Shown one piece after another: positions 1-8,976 of a DNA stretch of 64,000 nucleotides (within the stretch, counting starts at the first letter, position 1; every line of letters starts with the position of its first letter). This stretch comes from Candidatus Electrothrix rattekaaiensis. Its GTDB lineage: Bacteria > Desulfobacterota > Desulfobulbia > Desulfobulbales > Desulfobulbaceae. Location: NCBI GenBank assembly GCA_032595675.1, contig JAVQMD010000002.1, forward strand, positions 62,001 through 126,000, written 5' to 3'. A model generated the notes under the pieces. That model was not told the DNA's origin. It saw only the letters and a program-made list of their open reading frames with translations, and did no database searches. Made by a program: the position numbers and the translations under genes.

Positions 1-592
1 CCGTGTTACGCACATGGAGGAGATAAACAGGGGCACCGATGAGTCGGGCGATTTTTATTGCCCCCTTCTGCATGGAGCCAGCCTTTCCGTCGCGGCTCCG
101 TGTTCCTTCGGGAAAGACAAAGAGGTTGCCGCCTGCTCGCAGATATTCCGGCATACTGTCCATCTGGCGGACCATGAGTCGGGAGAATCGCCCTGCCCCT
201 TCACCGGGCAGATACCCTGATTTGGCAACGAGTTGGCCAAAGATCGGCATCATGAAAAAGCGGGGTTTGACAATGGTTCGTTGGCGGGGATAGAGGGAGA
301 TAAGCAGCAGAGGGTCCAGGTAGGAAAGGTGATTGCAGATAATCACCGAGGAGCGAATCTTCGCCACCTCATCATTAATCAGTATTTTTTGTCCTGGAGC
401 GGTTTGACGGATGATACTGAGAAGGATTTGAAAGAAACGGCTGTTCAGTCGCTGGAAGGCGATCTCGGGATCTGATCTGAACAGGGCGGCGGCATATCGC
501 CATGAAAACAAGAAAAAGAAGCCGAAGATAAACCAAGCCCAGTAAACAAGGGTTATGCAGAAGTCAATGCCTCGGCTCAACAGAGTCTCCAT
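1..592 (-). CDS. PlsC-like lysophospholipid acyltransferase, C-terminus cut by window edge
   Basis: Reverse-strand reading frame open from an ATG at 592 to the left edge, 197 codons, so the 3' end lies outside the window. A membrane helix lies near residues 10-38. The HX4D acyltransferase motif (NHLSYLD) and the acceptor-binding FPEGTRS motif are both present. The family moves acyl chains from acyl-ACP or acyl-CoA to a glycerolipid or related acceptor at the inner membrane. Its start overlaps the 3' end of the upstream ketosynthase by 29 bases, so it is the third gene of an ACP-ketosynthase-acyltransferase operon. The acceptor cannot be told; it may tailor a dedicated lipid or aryl-polyene-type product rather than bulk phospholipid. 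Confidence 0.85.
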   Translation of the reverse strand, partial: METLLSRGIDFCITLVYWAWFIFGFFFLFSWRYAAALFRSDPEIAFQRLNSRFFQILLSIIRQTAPGQKILINDEVAKIRSSVIICNHLSYLDPLLLISLYPRQRTIVKPRFFMMPIFGQLVAKSGYLPGEGAGRFSRLMVRQMDSMPEYLRAGGNLFVFPEGTRSRDGKAGSMQKGAIKIARLIGAPVYLLHVRNT

Positions 593-1817
593 TTTTTACC
601 AGCACACAGGTGTTCACTCCGCCGAAGGCGAAATTCTGAATAGCGGCTGTGCGTATTTTGGTTTCTGTGATTTCTTGGCAATGGCGGAGCATGGCGCAGC
701 GTTCGTCAACCTCTTCCAGATTTAGGGTGGGAGCGACAAATCCCTGTTCCATCATGTAGAGGGTCAGGATCAACTCAATGACTCCGCAGGTTGCCATGGT
801 ATGGCCCATGTAACTTTTCAGGCCACTGACAAGAGGTCTGTCGCCGTACACGGAATGCGTGGCCTGGGCCTCGATCACATCCCCCATCTTGGTTGCTGTG
901 GCATGGGCACTGATGAAATCCACCGCATCCGGGGTGATTGCTGCATTATCAAGGGCAAGGCGCAGGGTTGCCTCAATGCCTTTATGGTTGGGCAGAATAA
1001 GATCCCCCCCGTTATTATTGCAGGCAAAGCCGATGATTTCCCCCAGAATGGTTGCACCACGTTTTTTGGCAAACTCGTATTCTTCCAGCATCACGGCTCC
1101 ACCGCCCTCCCCGACAACCAAGCCGTCCCGTTTGCGGTCAAAAGGCCTTGGTGTACATTCCGGGGTGTCGTTATACTTGACTGAGCAGGCCAGCAGATTA
1201 TCAAACACTGCCACTGTGGTGGTGTCGTACTCATCCGCCCCGCCACAGAGCATGGCATCCTGCATACCGAATTTAATAGATTCGTAACCGAAGCCGATAG
1301 ATTGGCTGCTGGTGGTGCAGGCCGTAGATGAGGAGATAACCCGCCCGGTGATGCCAAACATCCGGGTGATGTTGACCGCTGTGGTATGCACCATAGAACG
1401 GAGGTAATCAACCGCACCGACGGAGGAGAGTTTTGTGTCGCATGTGCTGAAAAACGTCTTGTAGATATCCCGCTGAACCGTGGGGCTACCGTGGATGGAA
1501 CCGAAAGCGACACCGAGTCGACCGGAGGTGATAAATTCCTCGTCTAGTCCAGACTGCTCCAACACATCTTTGGCCACCTGACAGGCATAATAGGCCACAG
1601 GCCCCATGGTTTTCCGATAATAACGCGAAAAATTGTATTCTATAGGGTAATTCACGGTCCCAAAGACACGGGAGTGGATATGCTTGCTGAGTAAGCCGTC
1701 ATCACGAAGCGGAGCTACCCCGGATTTGCCCTGCCTGAGATTCTCTACAATTTCCTCTTTACCGTAGCCGATGGGGGTGATTGCGGAACAGGCGGTGATG
1801 ACGACGCGTCTTGTCAT
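564..1817 (-). CDS. FabF-like beta-ketoacyl-ACP synthase
   Basis: 417 residues, normal for KAS II/FabF. The thiolase-fold triad is visible: Cys167 in the STACTTSS context, His305 in SAHATAT and His339 in YMGH, so decarboxylative Claisen condensation is expected. It lies 29 bases downstream of an ACP gene and overlaps an acyltransferase gene. This dedicated ACP-KS-acyltransferase order is unlike a housekeeping fab operon (no fabD, fabG or fabH beside it) and suggests a specialised acyl chain, for example an aryl polyene or unusual lipid. That role is inferred from context only. Confidence 0.9.
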   Translation of the reverse strand: MTRRVVITACSAITPIGYGKEEIVENLRQGKSGVAPLRDDGLLSKHIHSRVFGTVNYPIEYNFSRYYRKTMGPVAYYACQVAKDVLEQSGLDEEFITSGRLGVAFGSIHGSPTVQRDIYKTFFSTCDTKLSSVGAVDYLRSMVHTTAVNITRMFGITGRVISSSTACTTSSQSIGFGYESIKFGMQDAMLCGGADEYDTTTVAVFDNLLACSVKYNDTPECTPRPFDRKRDGLVVGEGGGAVMLEEYEFAKKRGATILGEIIGFACNNNGGDLILPNHKGIEATLRLALDNAAITPDAVDFISAHATATKMGDVIEAQATHSVYGDRPLVSGLKSYMGHTMATCGVIELILTLYMMEQGFVAPTLNLEEVDERCAMLRHCQEITETKIRTAAIQNFAFGGVNTCVLVKNGDSVEPRH

Positions 1818-1846
1818 GAGGGTAAGATAGGTAAGAAAGGGGAGAG

Positions 1847-2104
1847 TTATTCGGCACGAGAACGGGTTATTTTTTCTATATAATCAAGAATATCATTAAT
1901 CGTCCTGATCTCCATAGCCTGTTCCTTTTCCTCTCTGGTGAGGGAGGTATCCAGGATATGTTCTATTTTTCCAAGTAACTCAATGGCGTCGATACTGTCA
2001 AAATTATGAACATCGCGAAGATTATCATCCAAGCCGGGATTTTCAAATTCAAAATCCTCAGTGAGAATCGTTAGGATACGTTCCTGTATTTCATCTCTGG
2101 TCAT
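1847..2104 (-). CDS. Acyl carrier protein
   Basis: 85-residue acidic protein with the phosphopantetheine attachment motif DSIDAIEL, Ser37 being the modification site. It would carry the growing acyl chain for the ketosynthase encoded 29 bases downstream. It is the first recognisable gene of the three-gene operon running to the left edge. The residues around the Ser (DSIDAIE rather than DSLDTVE) are typical of specialised-pathway ACPs, not of housekeeping AcpP. Confidence 0.9.
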   Translation of the reverse strand: MTRDEIQERILTILTEDFEFENPGLDDNLRDVHNFDSIDAIELLGKIEHILDTSLTREEKEQAMEIRTINDILDYIEKITRSRAE

Positions 2105-2244
2105 AATATGTCAGTTGCTCAAAAAAATTTATAAAATTATACAGCCCTTCGGGGTACAACGCGGTTTCCAATCTCGACCTTGAAAGACCGGGCTATTTTC
2201 GGCAGTCCCTTGGGGACGCTGTTGTAACGGTGGGCACCTTAGGC

Positions 2245-2766
2245 TTAGGCCGATGCCACATCTTCCTCGTCCCGTATATGAACCTTACTCAGCAGTTCTT
2301 TGGGATACTGTTTCATGATTCTGCGAAGAGCGGCATTGATCTGCTGCGTCGGAGCGGCAATTATTTCCCGCTCCTTCCCGTCGCTATACCCTGTCATAAA
2401 AAGGCATTTATCCTGAAGGGCAAAGTTATGGCTCCAGTCCACCACGATCCGCTCTTTATCTTCCGTCACCGGCGGTTTATGCGGTCGCCCTTGGGTTGCC
2501 ACCTGCACAGCATCACTGTCTGTAACCTCCAGCACCCAGGCATCTCCGTTTTTCATACTGAAAAAAATAAAAACACCAAGCTGATACACCCGTGCTTTGA
2601 ACTCGGCAGCATCCTGTTGAATTTTGGCGACCTCTCCCAATAAAGAGACCTTCATCTGCTGCATGGGAGAGGGGGTATGTCCGGCTTGGTGCAGGATCAA
2701 ACAACAATGTTTGTGTTTCTTCCCTGATCCGCAGGGGCAAGAGTGATTTCGCTGTATTTTTGCCAT
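2245..2766 (-). CDS. SEC-C zinc-motif protein
   Basis: 173 residues. The N-terminus holds a SEC-C motif (CPCGSGKKHKHCC, residues 11-23), a small zinc-binding module also found at the SecA C-terminus and in many standalone proteins. The remaining 145 residues show no domain I recognise. It lies 53 bases downstream of nrdJ on the same strand and could be cotranscribed. The molecular role is unknown; SEC-C modules usually mediate protein or nucleic-acid contacts. Confidence 0.75.
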   Translation of the reverse strand: MAKIQRNHSCPCGSGKKHKHCCLILHQAGHTPSPMQQMKVSLLGEVAKIQQDAAEFKARVYQLGVFIFFSMKNGDAWVLEVTDSDAVQVATQGRPHKPPVTEDKERIVVDWSHNFALQDKCLFMTGYSDGKEREIIAAPTQQINAALRRIMKQYPKELLSKVHIRDEEDVASA

Positions 2767-2819
2767 AGTTGCTCTGGTTACCTTTTGCCCCTGAAGAACT
2801 CGTCAATCGCACAGATCTA

Positions 2820-5800
2820 TCAGGAGCACTTGGAGTAGCCGCATTCCCGGCAGACCTCGCAGCCTTCTTCAAAGACTAAGGTACCGGGGCATTCGGGACA
2901 TGCGGACGAAAACCCGTTTCGGGTACCGGCCATAAACGATTTGAGCAGTTTACCCAATTGGGCGGGTAAGTCAAGCATATGTCCGCTGGAGCGATCAAGT
3001 TGTTTAATAATCTCCTCTATGGGAATCTGGTAACGCAAAGCCAGGGAGACTAGGCGGCAGGTGGTTGTCCACATCGTGGACTTGTCCTTCAGGTCAACCC
3101 TATTATCAAAGGGGAACTTGGCAAAGACCTCCATGGGTGTCTCATTTTCACCGAAACAAACAATGATATATATGGTATTCCCGTTGGCGTCTTTCAGGCG
3201 GTAGCGCTTTGCGCTGAGCACATCGGGCAGTTCCTTTTTATGGAGAAGACCTTGGCTGGAAACCGTGGCTGTTTTTTTCTCCTCAGAGCTGCCCGTATTG
3301 AGTACTTGGGAATCACGGGAGCCGTCCCGGTAGACTGTCAGTCCCTTGCAGCCCAATTCAAAACCGAGCATGTAGGATAAACGTACATCCTCTTTGCTGG
3401 CTGAACCGGGCAGATTGATAGTTTTGCTGATAGACGAGTCTATCCCGTTGGTCTGCAAGGCTCCCTGCATTCGGATATGCTCTTCCGGGGTGATATCCTG
3501 AGCAGCTCGGAAGATATTTTGCCAATGCTCAGGAATCTCATCATGGCCGACAACGGTTCCGGTGCGGGCAACTTTCTTCAACAGTGCATCTGAGAAAAAG
3601 CCCTCTTTGCGGGCCACAGCCTCAAAGTGCTTATTGACCATCAGGAAGCGGTCGCCGTCCATAACATTTTTTTCCATGACCACGGAAAAATACGGCTCAC
3701 AACCGGAGGCGCAATCAGCAATCATGGACACAGTCCCGGTGGGTTGGATCGAAGTCAGGGCAGCGTTACGACGAGCTGGATAATCATTGAGCTTTGGGTC
3801 GTAGGCAGGAAAGGCCCCTTTTTTTTCAGCAAGATCAATGGAAGCCATTTCAGCCTGCTCTCGAATAAAGCGGGTCACCTCGACTGATGCCTCTCGACCT
3901 TCTTCATCGCCGTAAGGAAGTCCCAGCTGGATGAGCATATCATGCATTCCCATGATTCCGAGACCTATCTTTCTGGTTTTATGTGTCATTTCGGCAATCT
4001 CAGGAATTGGAAAGCGATTACAGTCAATAACATTATCCAGAAAACGAACCGCTGTTTTTACAGTTTTGCCGAGGCGTTCAAAATCAACTTTGCCCTCGTT
4101 AACGTACCGCCCTAGGTTGATTGAGCCGAGATTGCAGGACTCGTAGGGAAGCAACCATTGTTCACCGCAGTTATGGACATAAAAACTATTGGCATCAAAG
4201 GCATTGATACCGGGAACCTGCACATCATAGACTTTTTCCATACCTGCCGTCTCGATAGATTCCACCCGGACGGTAAAGCGTTCGCGGTTGACTGAACGCT
4301 TGAAAGAGGCAAGTAGTACCTGAAGTTTTGCCTGCTTTTCCGTATCACTGAAGCCGATCCGATCCGCAAAAGTAAGCAGATTTTTCCGAGTAATGATCAG
4401 CTCAAACTGCTCTTTAACGGAATACTTTCTGCTGCCGCCCTTCCCGTCAGGTAGCTCTTTCATCCCTGCTTCCCGACGGCTGTACAAGACGGAGACAATG
4501 CCGAGCCGGTGCAGCATCCGTTGCACTGCTTCAAGAGTAGAGCGGCAGCTTTGAGCCAAGCGAACAGAAATACCTTTTTGCTGTGTCCCCTGCACAGAGC
4601 CGTCCGCATCAAACAAGCCCCGAAGGAAGCCCCGATAAAATGATGATGAGGTACGCTCAATTGTCGGAGTAATGTTTTTTTGCTGTGGAGCCATGCCCAT
4701 AGTCCGGGCTAAGTCACGCAGGGGTGCTGATTGGAGCCGCCATTCATTACGCCCGACTACTTCATGAAAACCCGTAAAGTCGCCACGATGTTTTAGAGCA
4801 ACAGCGCAACAGCGTTCAGCTTCCCGTATAACTGCAAAGGGGCCGGGCAGGCCGCCGCCGTTGACAGCCTCTGTACACCATGTGCTCAAGACCGCCGCTT
4901 CAGGCTTCAGAGTGCCGTCTCCCAAAAGAAGGCCGAGAAGATATCCTTCTTCTTCCGTCCCTTGACCGCCCCAGCCTTTGAGTTCACGATGATCATGCAG
5001 CAAAATTTCATCTCCGGGGGTCAGGCAACCGGCCTCAACCCAATCACTGTCTAAAATCCAGCGGGTTTTGCGCACGACTTTGCGTACCGGATGGTTGGCA
5101 GTCAATCGAAGGCTGTATCCCTCATGGGTTTTCAAGGTCAATATTTTTTTTGTACCTGTGCTAAAAAAACCCTCGCTACCGGACAACCAAGGCTTACCAT
5201 TGACCAGTACCTCGCATTGACGGTTGATAAGTTCGGTAACTTGACGCGGTCCTTGCTCGGTCAGAACCCAGGTATCTCCGGTGACGCAGGGATTGGTCGC
5301 CTCAAATTCTCCCAGCTGCGGGGTCGGATTACTTCGGTTGGCCGCATCAATGAACAGCACTCCGGGTTCACCGTTATGCCAAGCAAGATCAATTATTTTA
5401 TCAAAGACCTTGGCCGCATTTAAGGAGTCCACCACTTGGTTATCCGAAGGATCAATCAGGTCGTAATCACTGTTTGTTTTGACCGCTTCCATAAAAGCAT
5501 CGGTGATAGCAACGGAGAAATTAAAATTGGTAAATTTATTTTGATCTTCTTTGGCAGATATAAAACCCATGATATCAGGGTGGTCAACCCGCAAAACCCC
5601 CATATTAGCGCCCCGTCGTTTTCCACCTTGTTTGATGGTCTCTGTGGCGGCGTCAAAAACCGCTGCAAAACTGAGCGGACCAGAAGCGACTCCTTGCGTG
5701 GAGCGGACAGCAGAATTCTTCGGACGAAGCCGGGAAAAGGAATAGCCAGTCCCGCCTCCGGTTTTGTGGACCAAGGCACCGTTGCGGATAGAGGTGAAGA

Positions 5801-6122
5801 TGGCATCCATAGAGTCATCCACAGGGAGAACAAAGCATGCAGACAGCTGACCAAGATCTGTGCCCGCATTCATGAGGCAGGGAGAATTGGGCAGGAAGTC
5901 GAGGCAAGAGATCATATCGAAAAATTTTTTCCGAACAACCTCGTAATCGTCCAGATCGCTATCAACCGCCGCAACAGCGTCCGCGACTCGCCGACAGAGT
6001 GAATCCCAATTTTCCAGCACATTGCCGTTCCCGTCTTTCAGATAATAACGACGTGCTAAGACAGTTTCTGCAGTCTCTGTCAGAAGCTGTCGAGAGATAT
6101 TGCTGCTCATATCTTTTCCCAT
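2820..6122 (-). CDS. nrdJ: Adenosylcobalamin-dependent (class II) ribonucleotide reductase, intein-containing
   Basis: Converts ribonucleotides to deoxyribonucleotides with an AdoCbl-derived thiyl radical, so it works without oxygen. The precursor is 1100 residues from the ATG at 6122, chosen because AAGGG lies about 9 bases upstream; an earlier in-frame start at 6245 adds 41 poorly conserved residues. Removing the 373-residue intein leaves a 727-residue reductase. The NPCGE radical-cysteine loop is split directly before its Cys. The C-terminus has the Cys-rich tail ([13 protein letters not shown]) that regenerates the active-site disulfide in this class. Its cobalamin need fits the B12 riboswitches at 17.2-17.6 kb. 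Confidence 0.95.
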   Translation of the reverse strand: MGKDMSSNISRQLLTETAETVLARRYYLKDGNGNVLENWDSLCRRVADAVAAVDSDLDDYEVVRKKFFDMISCLDFLPNSPCLMNAGTDLGQLSACFVLPVDDSMDAIFTSIRNGALVHKTGGGTGYSFSRLRPKNSAVRSTQGVASGPLSFAAVFDAATETIKQGGKRRGANMGVLRVDHPDIMGFISAKEDQNKFTNFNFSVAITDAFMEAVKTNSDYDLIDPSDNQVVDSLNAAKVFDKIIDLAWHNGEPGVLFIDAANRSNPTPQLGEFEATNPCVTGDTWVLTEQGPRQVTELINRQCEVLVNGKPWLSGSEGFFSTGTKKILTLKTHEGYSLRLTANHPVRKVVRKTRWILDSDWVEAGCLTPGDEILLHDHRELKGWGGQGTEEEGYLLGLLLGDGTLKPEAAVLSTWCTEAVNGGGLPGPFAVIREAERCCAVALKHRGDFTGFHEVVGRNEWRLQSAPLRDLARTMGMAPQQKNITPTIERTSSSFYRGFLRGLFDADGSVQGTQQKGISVRLAQSCRSTLEAVQRMLHRLGIVSVLYSRREAGMKELPDGKGGSRKYSVKEQFELIITRKNLLTFADRIGFSDTEKQAKLQVLLASFKRSVNRERFTVRVESIETAGMEKVYDVQVPGINAFDANSFYVHNCGEQWLLPYESCNLGSINLGRYVNEGKVDFERLGKTVKTAVRFLDNVIDCNRFPIPEIAEMTHKTRKIGLGIMGMHDMLIQLGLPYGDEEGREASVEVTRFIREQAEMASIDLAEKKGAFPAYDPKLNDYPARRNAALTSIQPTGTVSMIADCASGCEPYFSVVMEKNVMDGDRFLMVNKHFEAVARKEGFFSDALLKKVARTGTVVGHDEIPEHWQNIFRAAQDITPEEHIRMQGALQTNGIDSSISKTINLPGSASKEDVRLSYMLGFELGCKGLTVYRDGSRDSQVLNTGSSEEKKTATVSSQGLLHKKELPDVLSAKRYRLKDANGNTIYIIVCFGENETPMEVFAKFPFDNRVDLKDKSTMWTTTCRLVSLALRYQIPIEEIIKQLDRSSGHMLDLPAQLGKLLKSFMAGTRNGFSSACPECPGTLVFEEGCEVCRECGYSKCS
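4170..5288 (-). other. Class 1 intein with LAGLIDADG homing endonuclease inside NrdJ
   Basis: In-frame 373-residue insertion, residues 279-651 of the precursor. It begins with Cys (CVTGDTWV, block A) and has the TxxH block B motif (TANHP). Two dodecapeptide endonuclease motifs follow (LLGLLLGDG and LRGLFDADG). It ends with VHN directly before the +1 Cys of the host (block G His-Asn/Cys). All residues needed for self-splicing are visible and both endonuclease acidic motifs are kept, so it looks active. It sits just before the catalytic radical Cys, so the reductase is inactive until splicing. RIR-type inteins at this position are known. Confidence 0.93.
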
Positions 6123-6359
6123 GTATGTGTCCCTTGAGTGATAGTGGCGTTGATAATTTCCGCCAAGAATATTCTGGAATGTGCTCAAGAAGAAGAGCCT
6201 TCGAACATGAATTGCCATGAGCTTTATAGCACAATATATAGACAATCATCAATCGATAAATTCTATATATTGTATTTTTCGTATCTACGAGGGAATCCGT
6301 ATAAAAAGAATTGGTTGTGATTTGTAAAGGGAAAAATCACCTGAAAGGAGGGAAAAATG

Positions 6360-6641
6360 CAGGGCAATGTACAACGCGGTATTGCAGGCTTCACATGCGG
6401 TATATGAAGCCTGCAACATGACGTTGTACGCTTACAGTGGGTCATGTAAAACGTACATCAAGGCATTGCAAGCGTACAATGAGACGTTGCACGTTTACAA
6501 CGAGGCGTTGTAAACTTCATATGCGGCATGTGAAGCCTGCAACGTAACGTTGCAAGCTTACAATCAACCATGTTAAGCTTACATTGAGGCATTGTAAGTG
6601 TACAATGGGACGTTGCATGTTTGCAGCGAGGCATTGTAAAC
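6360..6641. repeat. Tandem array of 13 units of exactly 21 bp, each with an imperfect palindrome
   Basis: Units start at 6360 and every 21 bases to 6612, with a 9-base partial at 6633; no indels occur. The consensus core is the 14-bp palindrome TTGTAAGCTTACAA followed by about 7 bases ending GAGGC or similar. The outer bases covary: units that start G end C and units that start A end T (for example ATTGTA/TACAAT at 6591 and GTTGCA/TACAAC at 6486). Just upstream is a Shine-Dalgarno-like GGAGGG and an ATG at 6357. That frame gives 16 codons before a TGA, then seven-codon repeats broken by stops. It lies between nrdJ and the FN3 gene. Confidence 0.9.
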
Positions 6642-6678
6642 AAAGGAAAGAAGAATAAAAACAGTACAGGAGATTGTT

Positions 6679-7284
6679 ATGGCACGTTTCCCACGACGCG
6701 AAGCAGACATCAGGATTCTGGTACAGAACATTATCGCCGGGCTTACAGACAATCCGGACTTTCCCAATCCGCCGGTCACACCGGCGCAATTGCAGACCTT
6801 TCTGGATGATTCTATCGCTCTGGAGGAGGCCCAGGTCGCGGCACTGGCCGCATCGCAACAGGTCACCGAGGCCAAGCAGGCTGGAAATGACAAAATGATT
6901 TCAGCGGCAAAAAGCGTTCTCAACTATGCCGAGGACGCAGTGGACGGCAATGACGCCAAACTGGCGGCTCTGGGCTGGAGCGGCAGGGCAGAGCCGACCC
7001 CGCTCCAGGCTCCGGGACAGCCCAGGATGCTGGAGGCCCCCAAAGAAGGGCCGGGCTGGCTTTTTCTGGACTGGAAGAAATCCCCGGACGGCGGCAAGGT
7101 GGCCTTTTATCGGGTTGAACGGCGGAAACCGTCTGCCGAGGAATGGACAATGGTCGGCACGGCCCTGGAAACCGAGATCATCCTGAATAATCAGGAACGC
7201 GGCAAGGAGCGGGAGTATCGGGTGATCGCGGTGAACAAGGCCGGTGAGAGTGAACCGAGTAATACGGTGACTGCGGTGTTGTGA
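6679..7284 (+). CDS. Fibronectin type III domain protein
   Basis: 201 residues from an ATG preceded by CAGGAG. The C-terminal 85 residues (about 115-201) form a fibronectin type III domain: a WLFLDWK strand, YRVERR, and the terminal YRVIAVNKAGESEPSNTVTA, which is the classic FN3 end. The N-terminal 100 residues are helical and Ala/Asp-rich. No signal peptide or membrane segment is visible, so it is probably cytoplasmic or exported by a non-Sec route. It follows the 21-bp array directly. Function unknown. Confidence 0.8.
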   Translation: MARFPRREADIRILVQNIIAGLTDNPDFPNPPVTPAQLQTFLDDSIALEEAQVAALAASQQVTEAKQAGNDKMISAAKSVLNYAEDAVDGNDAKLAALGWSGRAEPTPLQAPGQPRMLEAPKEGPGWLFLDWKKSPDGGKVAFYRVERRKPSAEEWTMVGTALETEIILNNQERGKEREYRVIAVNKAGESEPSNTVTAVL

Positions 7285-7353
7285 TGGGCTGAATCATGGA
7301 GCCGGGATTGCCCGGCTCTGTTTGTTTTACATAACGTTACATTATGCGACATT

Positions 7354-7695
7354 CTATTTTAAATAACCTATTTCTTGTAGTTTTTCTTGTGTTTCCCAAA
7401 ATAATATTAAATCGGTAGAAAAATCGTTTGGTTTTATTTGTTTTAATGTTTTGCCTTGAAATTGATTATCACATTCGCCTAAAATATTGTCCACATTTGA
7501 TCCTACTTGAATAGTTACTGCTGTTTTGTCTGTAAAGTAAATATTGATAGTTTCGCATTGATGACAGTCTTTGGATATTTCTTGTTGTCCAAATTCAATT
7601 CTTTCAATTGTTTTTCCAACCATTTTCATAGCTTCATCCATTTTATATTCAGGACGTGCTGGGCCTGTAATGATAGGAAAATTTGTACCGTTCAT
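7354..7695 (-). CDS. Hypothetical protein, 113 residues
   Basis: I do not recognise this protein. It is soluble, with a CHQC pair near residue 45 and another Cys near residue 75, and no membrane segment. The DNA is visibly more AT-rich than the neighbouring genes, as is the next gene upstream (18 bases away, same strand), so the two probably form one transferred unit. A good Shine-Dalgarno (AAGGAG) precedes the ATG at 7695. Confidence 0.65.
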   Translation of the reverse strand: MNGTNFPIITGPARPEYKMDEAMKMVGKTIERIEFGQQEISKDCHQCETINIYFTDKTAVTIQVGSNVDNILGECDNQFQGKTLKQIKPNDFSTDLILFWETQEKLQEIGYLK

Positions 7696-7713
7696 ATTTG
7701 TCTCCTTAATATT

Positions 7714-8607
7714 TTATTTGTTATTATGGTCAGACTGTATTTTGTCAAATATATTATCAACAGGAACACCCATTGACAAGCATTGCTGAAGGTCGCTAAG
7801 AAATACATCTGGTTCTAATGATTTGGACTTAATCAATCTACGTGACTTTTCAAATGCTATGAAAAATTCTTCCGGCGGTACTGGTGTATTACGTATTTTT
7901 TCGTAAAGTTTATCAGTTAGTTGTTTTGCTTCATTCTCATCATTGATATGAAATGAAAGGAAAAAATCTGCCACGAAAATTGAAACTTTATCAATATCGC
8001 ATTTCGTAATAACCGACAAAACCTCGGTTGCAATAATTCCAGAAGTAAGCATATTAATTGAGATGCCGTGAAACACAAGAGTCCGAATAACTTCAGCGCG
8101 TTCAACAGGGCCAATTACTGATAAATCGGTTTTTTTCAAACCAATATCTTTAAGTTTTTTCATGGTTGATTTGAATTCATCCCCTGAGTCATTTAACCAA
8201 ATTGCTGCTTGACGATAAATGTCATCGTTTTTAGCAGCAAGTTTTAAGGATGATATTAAAAGGGCAAGCAACGTAAATCCAATCCAAGCAATAGAAAATG
8301 CAATATATAAGTCTGCTGTCCATGTGCGTGCGAATATTGCAAGTATTCCGCCAATAAGTGAAAGAAGTGCTTCACCAAGATTTTCACGAATTGCGTAGAT
8401 AGATAATGATACAATCAAAATCAGAAGGACTGCTGACCCTATCATGAATGGTGTCCATTGAATAATTAGCCATACGAGCAGGAAGCATACTATACCCATT
8501 ACAATTACTATAAACGGGACAAGTTCATATGAGCTTTTACAGACTGATTTTAAAGCATTTAATAAGTGAGTCAACGAATCATCGTTATATTGTTTGTTTC
8601 TGTTCAA
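7714..8607 (-). CDS. Multi-pass membrane protein of unknown function
   Basis: 297 residues. The N-terminal half has about four hydrophobic segments (roughly residues 25-48, 52-70, 75-95 and 103-125). A 170-residue charged cytoplasmic-type tail without recognised motifs follows. It is transcribed toward the 113-residue gene 18 bases away. The AT-rich composition contrasts with nadB and the FN3 gene on either side, which suggests horizontal acquisition. The two-gene membrane-plus-soluble arrangement could be a defence or conflict system, but nothing in the sequence proves it. Confidence 0.65.
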   Translation of the reverse strand: MNRNKQYNDDSLTHLLNALKSVCKSSYELVPFIVIVMGIVCFLLVWLIIQWTPFMIGSAVLLILIVSLSIYAIRENLGEALLSLIGGILAIFARTWTADLYIAFSIAWIGFTLLALLISSLKLAAKNDDIYRQAAIWLNDSGDEFKSTMKKLKDIGLKKTDLSVIGPVERAEVIRTLVFHGISINMLTSGIIATEVLSVITKCDIDKVSIFVADFFLSFHINDENEAKQLTDKLYEKIRNTPVPPEEFFIAFEKSRRLIKSKSLEPDVFLSDLQQCLSMGVPVDNIFDKIQSDHNNK

Positions 8608-8828
8608 TTGATTCTCTTTATTTTATTTCGGTTTGAGAAACCGAGAGCTAAATTCACTCGACTTCCTGTTATTCTTTCCTTGAAATATCCTTGATGTTTT
8701 TTCCACTGTATCCCCATATTAAGAATAAACATAGATCGTTACACAGCATGCTATATGAAACATGCAGAGCCGAAAAAGTAAACAAGAATCTGTCGTTATC
8801 AAAGGAAAAGGTAGTGATGCCGGTATCA

Positions 8829-8902
8829 CAGGGCAAAATCAAATCCCGCAGCCATGCGGGTTGTAGAGAGGAGTTGAAGGTTCGAATCCCGATTTTATCC
8901 TG
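8829..8902. other. Structured tRNA-like element in the 8608-8976 intergenic region
   Basis: The 369-base gap upstream of the membrane-protein gene has no convincing ORF. It contains a 12-bp closing stem with one mismatch and one G-T pair (8829-8840 with 8891-8902). That stem encloses a perfect 6-bp hairpin CCCGCA/TGCGGG (8844-8860) and a T-arm-like GGTTCGAATCC (8879-8889). It lacks a D-arm, an anticodon arm and CCA, so it is not a working tRNA. It may be a decayed tRNA or attachment-site remnant or an unknown RNA. Confidence 0.35.
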
Positions 8903-8976
8903 CCCCGAGAAAAGCCCCCGCACTCTTTCCCCTTGAACTTTCCGAAAACATACGATAGCTGTTTGTGGGAGAAGCT

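Noticed and set aside
6360-6641. CRISPR array
   Set aside because: There are no unique spacers; the units are contiguous 21-bp repeats and no cas genes are present.
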